NCBI GenBank assembly: GCA_946405045.1
Contig: CAMJFV010000131.1
Span: 1-6,169, forward strand
Reading direction: 5' to 3'
DNA: 6,169 nt
Source of the DNA: an uncultured Bacteroidales bacterium
Lineage (GTDB): Bacteria; Bacteroidota; Bacteroidia; Bacteroidales; Paludibacteraceae
The notes beneath the pieces were generated by a model, which saw only the letters and a program-made list of their open reading frames with translations, did no database searches and was not told where the DNA came from. Made by a program: the position numbers and the translations under genes. Shown here piece after piece: positions 1 through 4,787 of the stretch (position 1 is the stretch's first letter; every line of letters begins with the position of its first letter).

Positions 1-43
1 AGAATCAGAAGATTCAAATGAAGAGGCTGATCATTTGTCGTAA
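1..43 (+). CDS. possible 3' end of an upstream gene (partial)
   Basis: The frame beginning at base 2 is open from the window edge and ends at TAA 41-43, giving a tail of 13 residues, ESEDSNEEADHLS. It is acidic and hydrophilic, and its codons (GAA, TCA, GAT, AAT) look like those of the neighbouring genes, so it may be the disordered C-terminus of a longer protein. The stop lies 34 nt before the ATG of the TfoX-domain gene on the same strand, which would fit co-transcription, as no promoter is visible in between. Too little is present to name a product. A chance open stretch of this length cannot be excluded. Confidence 0.33.
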   Translation, partial: ESEDSNEEADHLS

Positions 44-77
44 ACTAGGGACCTCAACAATCATAAAAAAAATAAAA

Positions 78-395
78 ATGGCCTGCACATTGGATTATAT
101 CGATTTCGTATGTTCCCAGCTTAACGGCATCGGAGAAATACGCACACGCAAAATGTTCGGAGACTGGTGTATCTATATCAATGAGAAACCGGTCGTCTTA
201 GCTTGCGACAACATCTGCTATGTAAAGAAGCATGCAGCAATTGAGGATTTGATGGAGGATGCGGAATGTGGCTGTCCATACGATGGAGCTAAAGAGCATT
301 ACATCCTTGACATCGAACATGGAGACAGTGCAAAACGTGTGGTGAAAAAACTTGCCGAAGTGTTGCCTTATCCGAAAAAGAAGACAAAAAAATAA
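78..395 (+). CDS. TfoX N-terminal domain family protein (105 aa)
   Basis: This is a 105-residue protein made almost entirely of a TfoX N-terminal domain. The family signature is clear: RKMFGDWCIY at residues 24-33, CDNICYVK at 43-50, PYDGAKEHY at 67-75 and a C-terminal LPYPKKKTKK at 96-105. The family is named after the competence regulator TfoX/Sxy of Haemophilus and E. coli, but stand-alone N-domain proteins in other phyla have no established role, so a competence function should not be assumed. The start at 78 is preferred over the in-frame ATG at 18, because homology begins at MACTLDYIDFVC and the extra 20 residues would overlap the possible upstream gene end at 43. The context before ATG 78 is A-rich without a Shine-Dalgarno. 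The stop codon lies inside the left arm of a terminator hairpin. Several cysteines (residues 3, 12, 31, 43, 47, 64, 66) stand out. Confidence 0.85.
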   Translation: MACTLDYIDFVCSQLNGIGEIRTRKMFGDWCIYINEKPVVLACDNICYVKKHAAIEDLMEDAECGCPYDGAKEHYILDIEHGDSAKRVVKKLAEVLPYPKKKTKK

Positions 396-428
396 GACGT
401 TCGCCACTTTTGTGGAAAACGTCTTATT
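391..428. terminator. bidirectional intrinsic terminator between convergent genes
   Basis: An 11-bp perfect inverted repeat, AATAAGACGTT (391-401) and AACGTCTTATT (418-428), encloses a 2x2 internal loop, a further CCAC/GTGG stem (404-407, 412-415) and a TTTT loop. On the minus strand the stem runs straight into a run of seven U (complement of the A-run around 386-392), making a good terminator for the 163-aa gene that ends at 444. On the plus strand it starts within the TAA of the TfoX-domain gene and is followed by a weaker TTATTTATT tract. Confidence 0.8.
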
Positions 429-443
429 TATTCAATACTAACA

Positions 444-935
444 TCACCGTCTCTTACTTTCAAACTTTTCTATCATCTCATTCAGCTTTTTCACATCATC
501 ATTTGAAAGGATTCCCTCCTGCTGGAATGGGACAATTGTGTCTATCACATAGTCATACTCAATGTCATTACGGATACGGCCACGATTCATTATCTTCTCC
601 AGTTTGTTTTCCCGCTCATAAGGAAGATTCGCTTCCTTAATAAGTCGCCAAAACTCATTCACATCAGGTCCTGCTCCTTCTTGGAAATAAGTAAAGACAT
701 CTTCAATTGTATATTTTAGACTTTGCAACGTTTCATATTTCTTTTCTTCGTTTAAACGTCTATCCTTTATTTCGTTATGCCATTTAATCATCCACTCAAG
801 TTCAGTATAAGAGACTCCGTCATAAACGAATTTCTGTTTGTCTTTTCCATTAGGATATCTCAAAAGAGCTTCGTTAGCCAAATCAATAGCCTTTATTAGG
901 TTATCTCGTGCTTCTATATATTTTTTACTTGCCAT
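444..935 (-). CDS. hypothetical helical protein (163 aa)
   Basis: I do not recognise this protein. It has 163 residues with no signal peptide or membrane segment, so it is presumably cytoplasmic. It is rich in K, E, R, N and aromatic residues and looks mostly alpha-helical. An N-terminal helix (about 5-25, IEARDNLIKAIDLANEALL) is followed by a short tyrosine-containing turn, a charged helix (about 47-75), and a C-terminal part with GPDVNEFWRLIKEANLPY (88-105) and NDIEYDYVIDTIVPFQQEGI (123-142). The start ATG at 935 fits the length and there is no competing start. The preceding 54 bp are AT-rich, with a hairpin over the clostripain stop and no clear TAnnTTTG promoter, so it may be transcribed together with the clostripain-family gene by read-through. 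The last residues carry a basic KRR. It ends 16 nt before the strong terminator at 391-428. It is real coding sequence judging by length, composition and fit between neighbours, but its function is unknown. Confidence 0.75.
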   Translation of the reverse strand: MASKKYIEARDNLIKAIDLANEALLRYPNGKDKQKFVYDGVSYTELEWMIKWHNEIKDRRLNEEKKYETLQSLKYTIEDVFTYFQEGAGPDVNEFWRLIKEANLPYERENKLEKIMNRGRIRNDIEYDYVIDTIVPFQQEGILSNDDVKKLNEMIEKFESKRR

Positions 936-972
936 AGGTTATATATTTATTCAAAAACAAAACAAAGAAAAC

Positions 973-997
973 AGAATTGATGGTAATTATCAATTCT
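973..997 (-). terminator. weak hairpin over the clostripain-gene stop codon
   Basis: A perfect 9-bp inverted repeat, AGAATTGAT (973-981) and ATCAATTCT (989-997), with a 7-nt loop covers the TGA stop at 990-992. On the minus strand it is followed by the U-rich stretch GTTTTCTTTGTTTTG. The stem is AT-rich, so this would be a weak or partial terminator that may allow read-through into the 163-aa gene. Confidence 0.45.
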
Positions 998-2171
998 CAT
1001 GGGTAGCCATATACCAACTCGTCTTCTTATACGCAGACATTAAAGAATGTTCACTTGGCTCTGACGTTGTGATTCCAGAATATTTCACAATCGGCATCTC
1101 CCCTCCCATCGTTGTATAATAAGTAGGGGTATTTTTCTTATACGGAATCAAAACACTCATCAAGTTGTCGAACTCACTCAACATGCTTGCGTCTTCTGTC
1201 AGATGATACACATAATCCTCAAAATCAACAAATACGGTAGGTGTATAGCCATCCAAACGTTGTAATGATGAAGCGTCTACATGCACCGTCGCATCAAGAG
1301 AAAGATTGACCTTTTTCATGAATCGGGCAAGAGAGTCGAGAGCATCACAATTGATTGTCGAAATTGTGCCACATGGTCTTTCATAATTGACATAGAATCT
1401 GTAGAACGACTCGCAAATATTCTCATAATCGTCTCCTCCTATCAAATAATTTCCACTTATCTGGTATGGGAAACCGTATGCCATAACCTCTGTAGGATAT
1501 GCCACGATATATTTGCACACATTCTTCAACTCGTACGCCACCTCGATATTTGCCATATAGCAATTATCAAACAGGATCATCTCAAACTTCCTGATCTTTG
1601 AATTTTTTATTCCTTCCTTAAAAGTAGAGATCTCTATCTGAGATTCCATCGTGGTGCCTCCAATAAACCTCGTCTCCGGCACAGACGTTTCATCCAAGCC
1701 AACATTGGCTGAACGAGTGGAGAAAGAACCTGCTGGCACCCAACCTGTCCCATGGCATCCGACAGTCATCGAATAAGTGTTGGATGGGAACTTAGGATAT
1801 ACTCTGTCGAGAAGATGTGTTATACCTTCGCTCGTCGTGAATCTTGGATCCGAATAACTGTCCAAAGTATCCTCAACAAAAGAGCCATTAGCTTTCTTCA
1901 ACTCAATGATATCTACTTTTCCATGAGAAGACTCGATACATACGACATAGCGTTCATTATCCATTCCCCTCTGCTGAAGAACTTGCTTGAAATCACTGAT
2001 ATTCTGGATAAAACAAGGTTTCAGATTGTTCGACCATGGGAAAAACATGATAATGGTGTTTTCTGCAGTCGAACGAGTATCATCCATACCCTCGTCTATT
2101 TCATCACAGGCTGTAATACAGAAATAAGATAGAAGACACAACAGTAGTTTTTCTAAATTCTTCATTCTCAT
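990..2171 (-). CDS. clostripain-family (peptidase C11) lipoprotein cysteine protease
   Basis: This is a 393-residue predicted lipoprotein of peptidase family C11, clan CD. Numbered from the ATG at 2171, a hydrophobic signal peptide ends in a lipobox ITAC with the lipidated Cys at 22. It is followed by an acidic DEIDE (23-27), resembling the acidic signals that send Bacteroidetes lipoproteins to the outer surface. The catalytic dyad is visible: His140 in GCHGTGW (138-144) and Cys204 in LFDNCYMANIEVAYEL (200-215), the typical C11 blocks. The family cleaves after basic residues, usually Arg, and characterised members such as clostripain, PmC11 and fragipain self-activate by cleavage. Substrate here is unknown. 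ATG 2171 and ATG 2165 are both plausible starts; the longer frame to 2177 would use TTG. The rho terminator lies immediately upstream, with its U-run ending at the start codon, and no promoter is evident. The C-terminal YKKTSWY also fits the family. A surface-exposed or periplasmic protease is the inference. Confidence 0.88.
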   Translation of the reverse strand: MRMKNLEKLLLCLLSYFCITACDEIDEGMDDTRSTAENTIIMFFPWSNNLKPCFIQNISDFKQVLQQRGMDNERYVVCIESSHGKVDIIELKKANGSFVEDTLDSYSDPRFTTSEGITHLLDRVYPKFPSNTYSMTVGCHGTGWVPAGSFSTRSANVGLDETSVPETRFIGGTTMESQIEISTFKEGIKNSKIRKFEMILFDNCYMANIEVAYELKNVCKYIVAYPTEVMAYGFPYQISGNYLIGGDDYENICESFYRFYVNYERPCGTISTINCDALDSLARFMKKVNLSLDATVHVDASSLQRLDGYTPTVFVDFEDYVYHLTEDASMLSEFDNLMSVLIPYKKNTPTYYTTMGGEMPIVKYSGITTSEPSEHSLMSAYKKTSWYMATHEN

Positions 2172-2206
2172 AAACAAAAAAGGCAGAGAAACCGAAGTCT
2201 CTCTGC
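2172..2206 (-). terminator. intrinsic terminator of rho, abutting the next start codon
   Basis: On the minus strand, positions 2206-2183 form a 10-bp stem (GCAGAGAGAC with GUUUCUCUGC, one G-U pair) closed by a UUCG tetraloop (2196-2193). After one C come six U, then GUUU, then the ATG of the clostripain gene at 2171. A stable stem with a UUCG loop and a U-run makes this a textbook factor-independent terminator, 18 nt after the rho stop codon at 2225. Its U-run leaves no room for a promoter before the next gene. Confidence 0.9.
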
Positions 2207-2224
2207 TTGTATTATTTCATTTTA

Positions 2225-3946
2225 TTATTGGTTCATTGAAGCCAAATACTCCTCATTGGTTCTGCTTCTTTCAAGGTTTTCCTTAACCTCAGTCATAGCC
2301 TCGATAGGAGTCATATCAGAATAATGCTTTCTCAAAATCCACATTCTCTGAAGAGTGATCTTATCCTGAAGCAGATCATCACGACGAGTACTACTTGCCA
2401 TGATGTCGACAGCTGGGAATATTCTCTTGTTGGCAAGACGACGGTCGAGCTGAAGCTCCATATTACCTGTTCCCTTGAACTCCTCAAAGATGACATCATC
2501 CATCTTCGAACCAGTATCTGTAAGAGCTGTGGCAATGATAGTCAAGCTACCACCGTTTTCAATATTACGAGCAGCACCGAAGAATCTCTTTGGTTTCTGC
2601 AATGCGTTTGCGTCCACACCACCACTCAACACCTTACCAGAAGCAGGAGATACAGTGTTGTAAGCTCTGGCAAGACGTGTGATAGAATCCAAAAGGATCA
2701 CCACATCATGTCCGCATTCCACCATTCTTTTCGCCTTCTCCAACACGATGCTGGCAACCTTCACATGACGCTCTGCAGGCTCATCAAATGTAGACGCGAT
2801 AACCTCAGCGTTTACGCTTCTCTGCATATCTGTGACCTCCTCAGGACGCTCGTCAATAAGGAGAACCATCATATACACCTCTGGATGGTTGGCGGCGATA
2901 GCGTTTGCGATATCCTGCAATAGTATTGTCTTACCAGTCTTTGGCTGGGCAACGATCAATCCACGCTGACCCTTTCCGATCGGGCTGAACAGATCGACGA
3001 TTCTTACAGAAGTGTTGCAAGTCTTAGGATCACCAGTCAAATTGAATTTCTCATTTGCGAACAAAGGAGTCAGATGGTCAAAAGGGACACGATCTCTCAC
3101 ATGCTCTGGAGGACAATTGTTGATTGTATCCACACGTGTAAGAGGGAAATATTTTTCTCCGTCACGAGGAGGTCTGATGTCACCAGTCACAACATCTCCC
3201 GTCTTCAATCCCATCAGTTTGATCTGATTTGAAGAGACATAGATATCGTCAGGTGAACTTAAATAATTATAATCAGGAGAACGAAGGAATCCATAACCAT
3301 CAGGCTGGATAATTTCAAGCACTCCACTACCCTTGATTACACCTTCGAAATCATATTGTTTTTGCTTTTTTGCCTCTTCAGCGGCTCTTTCAGCCTCAAT
3401 TCTCGCACGTTCTTCTTCAGCCTTTATTCTGGCAGCCTCTTCTCTAGCTCTGATAGCTTCCTCTTCTGCTAATTTTCTTTGATTTTCCTCTTCCTCACGT
3501 CTACGCTCTTCCTCAAGTTGTTTTTGACGGAACATCTCTTCGATTTCCTGTTTTTGGTAGACGAATGGTTCTGCGACACCAGAGTTTTCCGCAGCCTTTT
3601 GTTTAGCCAATTTCTTTTTTTCAAGAATCATTCTGGCAACTGCAGCCGCCGCGTTATTATTACTGCTTGTAGAAAGGCCAGCTCTACCGCTGGTCACGGA
3701 ATCAACTACAACCTTTCCTGTTTCCTGTTTAATTTCAGTTACCTGAGGCTCTTCCTTCTCTATTTTAGGCTCTTCTATTACAGTCTGAGTCTCTGGCACC
3801 GAATCTTCATTTGGCGATTGAGATTGACCCATTATTGCATTTATCAGCTGCTCTTTTCGATATGAATCCGGACGATGAATACCTATTGATCTTGCGATAG
3901 TCTGCAATTCGGGCAATTTCTTTGCCTTCAATTCTGCTTCTGTCAT
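2225..3946 (-). CDS. rho: transcription termination factor Rho with long N-terminal insertion
   Basis: This is a 573-residue Rho, an RNA-dependent hexameric ATPase and helicase that ends transcription; E. coli Rho has 419 residues. Domain order: Rho N-terminal helical domain (1-40, ELKAKKLPELQTIARSIGI), insertion (about 41-200), RNA-binding cold-shock-like domain (about 201-280, with GYGFLRS at 217-223), and the ATPase core (about 310-573). Catalytic parts are intact: P-loop AQPKTGKT (333-340), catalytic Glu366 in LLIDERPEEV, Walker B VVILLD ending at Asp420, SITRLARAY after it, Q-loop LSGGVDANALQKPKRF (440-455), and arginines 508 and 521 matching E. coli Arg353 and Arg366. The insertion has a polar part, then a highly charged helix (about 131-195) rich in E, R, K and A. 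Insertions of this kind are known in Bacteroidetes Rho, where an intrinsically disordered one has been linked to phase separation. The ATG at 3946 sits directly before the N-domain homology. The gene has its own promoter, long leader and terminator. Confidence 0.98.
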   Translation of the reverse strand: MTEAELKAKKLPELQTIARSIGIHRPDSYRKEQLINAIMGQSQSPNEDSVPETQTVIEEPKIEKEEPQVTEIKQETGKVVVDSVTSGRAGLSTSSNNNAAAAVARMILEKKKLAKQKAAENSGVAEPFVYQKQEIEEMFRQKQLEEERRREEEENQRKLAEEEAIRAREEAARIKAEEERARIEAERAAEEAKKQKQYDFEGVIKGSGVLEIIQPDGYGFLRSPDYNYLSSPDDIYVSSNQIKLMGLKTGDVVTGDIRPPRDGEKYFPLTRVDTINNCPPEHVRDRVPFDHLTPLFANEKFNLTGDPKTCNTSVRIVDLFSPIGKGQRGLIVAQPKTGKTILLQDIANAIAANHPEVYMMVLLIDERPEEVTDMQRSVNAEVIASTFDEPAERHVKVASIVLEKAKRMVECGHDVVILLDSITRLARAYNTVSPASGKVLSGGVDANALQKPKRFFGAARNIENGGSLTIIATALTDTGSKMDDVIFEEFKGTGNMELQLDRRLANKRIFPAVDIMASSTRRDDLLQDKITLQRMWILRKHYSDMTPIEAMTEVKENLERSRTNEEYLASMNQ

Positions 3947-3998
3947 GTATATATTATTGACTTATACTCTTTTGAACGAGACACAGCAAAGCTGTATA

Positions 3999-4100
3999 TC
4001 ATTTTCTTTTTTTTCGAATAATTGTATAGACTAAATAACCAGGATTTCCCTTATGCATATAACAAAAGTCTGAGACACACTCCCGATGTGTAATACACAT
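3999..4100 (-). CDS. possible 33-codon leader ORF upstream of rho
   Basis: Within the predicted rho leader an ATG at 4100-4098 opens a frame of 33 codons, ending at TGA (complement of 4001-3999), 52 nt before the rho ATG. The product would begin MCITHRECVSDFCYMHKG, followed by NPGYLVYTIIRKKRK. It has no recognised homologue. E. coli rho also has a 33-codon leader ORF (rhoL), but the sequences are not similar, so this may be coincidence. The start codon is embedded in the palindrome at 4086-4100. A chance ORF of this size in AT-rich DNA is quite possible. Confidence 0.2.
   Translation of the reverse strand: MCITHRECVSDFCYMHKGNPGYLVYTIIRKKRK
4086..4100. repeat. 15-bp palindrome in rho leader
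   Basis: ATGTGT-AAT-ACACAT is a perfect inverted repeat with a 3-nt centre. It could be a dimeric protein-binding site or a small RNA hairpin. It lies about 70 nt downstream of the predicted rho start point, a position where a bound repressor or hairpin could act on elongation. No regulator can be assigned. Confidence 0.4.
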
Positions 4101-4175
4101 TAATAAATACGACTTGCTATGGAATTTTATTGAGAATAAGCAATCTCTTTTGTTGCTCTTTCCTGATTGTGACGA

Positions 4176-4207
4176 CAAAATTATATTTTTGTTTTATTAT
4201 CGTCAAA
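4176..4207 (-). promoter_or_regulatory. Bacteroidetes-type promoter for rho
   Basis: On the minus strand TTTG (4207-4204) is followed after exactly 20 nt by TAATTTTG (4183-4176), a perfect match to the -33 TTTG and -7 TAnnTTTG elements of the Bacteroides primary sigma factor. The expected start point is near 4170. It lies downstream of the ferredoxin terminator and in front of rho, so rho is predicted to be its own transcription unit. Confidence 0.75.
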
Positions 4208-4247
4208 TAAATCTCACATTTTTTTAAGTAGTTTAGACTAAACAAAC

Positions 4248-4279
4248 AAAAAAGTCCAGCCTTGAACTCAAGACTGGAC
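4248..4279 (-). terminator. intrinsic terminator of the ferredoxin gene
   Basis: On the minus strand 4279-4254 folds into an 11-bp stem, GUCCAGUCUUG with CAAGGCUGGAC including one U-G pair, closed by a 4-nt AGUU loop. It is followed by six U (4253-4248). It begins 11 nt after the ferredoxin stop codon and separates that gene from the rho promoter. Confidence 0.9.
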
Positions 4280-4289
4280 CTCAATATCC

Positions 4290-4457
4290 TTATCCCAAAG
4301 TGATAGCCTCTGAAGGACAAACTCCTGCACAAGTTCCACACTCTGTGCATGCATCTGCATCAATTTTGTAGATATCGCCCTCAGAGATTGCTCCTACTGG
4401 GCACTCGCCTGCGCATGTACCACATGCGATGCAGTCTTCACCAATTACGTATGCCAT
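4290..4457 (-). CDS. 2[4Fe-4S] ferredoxin (55 aa)
   Basis: This 55-residue protein is a bacterial-type 2[4Fe-4S] ferredoxin, a soluble low-potential electron carrier of anaerobic metabolism, for example for pyruvate:ferredoxin oxidoreductase and hydrogenases. Two complete cluster motifs are present: CIACGTCAGECP with Cys 9, 12, 15 and 19, and CTECGTCAGVCP with Cys 37, 40, 43 and 47. They are linked by a short segment, the usual pseudo-twofold arrangement and the usual size of clostridial-type ferredoxins. The ATG at 4457 is the only sensible start; the protein opens MAYVIGEDC, as in other family members. A promoter about 35-65 nt upstream and a terminator 11 nt downstream make it a single-gene unit. 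Partners cannot be told from the context: the neighbours rho and the AraC-type regulator are not redox genes. A physiological role as general electron carrier is inferred. Confidence 0.95.
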   Translation of the reverse strand: MAYVIGEDCIACGTCAGECPVGAISEGDIYKIDADACTECGTCAGVCPSEAITLG

Positions 4458-4491
4458 AATTCTTTTTTTGTTTTAGTTTATAAATACAATG

Positions 4492-4523
4492 CAATATTAG
4501 TGCTTTTTTGATTTCACTGCAAA
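4492..4523 (-). promoter_or_regulatory. Bacteroidetes-type promoter for the ferredoxin gene
   Basis: On the minus strand TTTG (4523-4520), a 20-nt spacer and TAATATTG (4499-4492) match the TTTG / TAnnTTTG promoter with one mismatch in the -7 element. The expected start is near 4486, giving an untranslated leader of about 29 nt before the ATG at 4457. The spacer length is identical to that of the rho promoter. Confidence 0.65.
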
Positions 4524-4640
4524 TAAAATCAATAATATTTTTTTGAACTCTTAATGGATGTTAAAATTCTTTCATTCCAAATGCGTTCGATTTATAGCCT
4601 CAACTTTCTCACAAGGGGATTTTTACCAGAGCGAGCACAA
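4524..4640. other. non-coding stretch between ferredoxin promoter and palindromic element
   Basis: I find no supported gene here. The part to about 4575 is AT-rich upstream DNA of the ferredoxin promoter. Further on, CACAAGGGGATTTT (4610-4623) is nearly repeated as CACAAGGGATATTC (4636-4649), a 26-bp offset, the second copy running into the palindromic element. Confidence 0.4.
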
Positions 4641-4771
4641 GGGATATTCTCATAGGCAACCACAAAAGATTGCCCCTACCGTTCCCGAAGGGAACACATA
4701 ACCTCTGGTTAACTCCAAACCGATTGTATTTTGCAAAGCAAAACACTGTCGGTTTATGAGACACCTATACC
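4641..4771. repeat. palindrome-rich element: four hairpins closed by an outer stem
   Basis: Four inverted repeats follow each other: GGCAACC/GATTGCC (4655-4661, 4668-4674), GTTCCC/GGGAAC (4681-4686, 4690-4695), TAACC/GGTTA (4699-4703, 4707-4711) and an imperfect long hairpin with AAACCGA/TCGGTTT (4717-4723, 4749-4755) and inner TTTTGC/GCAAAA (4729-4734, 4738-4743). TCTCATA (4648-4654) and TATGAGA (4755-4761) pair around the set; an extra partial stem (GGGATA 4641-4646 with TATACC 4766-4771) may extend it. No gene is visible here. It lies just past the stop of the AraC-type gene, so it may be its structured 3' end, a small RNA, or a REP- or MITE-like intergenic repeat. G-U pairing slightly favours the minus-strand RNA (first hairpin becomes 7 bp). 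Confidence 0.5.
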
Positions 4772-4787
4772 AATTTTAATTTTGCAT

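Larger units (their letters stand above)
3947..4175 (-). promoter_or_regulatory. rho 5' leader region
   Basis: From the promoter at 4176-4207 the transcript would carry a leader of about 220 nt before the rho ATG. It holds several small inverted repeats: ATGTGT/ACACAT with a 3-nt centre (4086-4100), ACAGC/GCTGT (3983-3995) and TTATT/AATAA (4127-4139). It also has an A-rich tract near 4003-4014 and a possible short ORF. Long leaders in front of rho are known in E. coli, where Rho attenuates its own synthesis. The same control here is inferred and not shown. Confidence 0.45.

Noticed and set aside
444..540. SHOCT-like C-terminus in the 163-aa protein
   Set aside because: GILSNDDVKKLNEMIEKF loosely recalls short SHOCT-type helices (GxI-T-EEEF-KK), but spacing and the key phenylalanine pattern do not fit well enough to call.
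1752..2132. 126-codon plus-strand ORF opposite the clostripain gene
   Set aside because: It lies wholly inside the protease gene, which has clear catalytic motifs on the other strand; the translation resembles no family.
2172..2177. Longer clostripain start at a TTG (2177)
   Set aside because: ATG codons at 2171 and 2165 are available, give a normal lipoprotein signal peptide, and a TTG inside the terminator U-run is less likely.
2324..2923. 199-codon plus-strand ORF opposite rho
   Set aside because: It is antisense to the highly conserved ATPase core of rho, its translation is rich in S, T, H and C with no recognisable domain, and it has no promoter. It is a shadow of rho codon use.
3479..3865. 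128-codon plus-strand ORF rich in F and L
   Set aside because: It is the antisense of the charged E/R/K insertion of Rho, which yields hydrophobic-looking codons (CTC, TTC, TTT). It is not a membrane protein.
4027..4242. 9-mer TAGACTAAA present at 4027-4035 and 4234-4242 around the rho promoter
   Set aside because: One repeated 9-mer in about 300 bp of AT-rich DNA is not far from chance, and the two copies have no shared flanks or regular placement.
3947..4289. tRNA or CRISPR-like content in the rho upstream region
   Set aside because: I saw no cloverleaf with a T-loop GTTCGA consensus and no regularly spaced repeats; the short palindromes are too small.
4117..4350. 77-codon minus-strand ORF overlapping the ferredoxin end
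   Set aside because: It runs out of frame through the ferredoxin gene, its terminator and the rho promoter. The ferredoxin frame with eight motif cysteines is clearly the real one.
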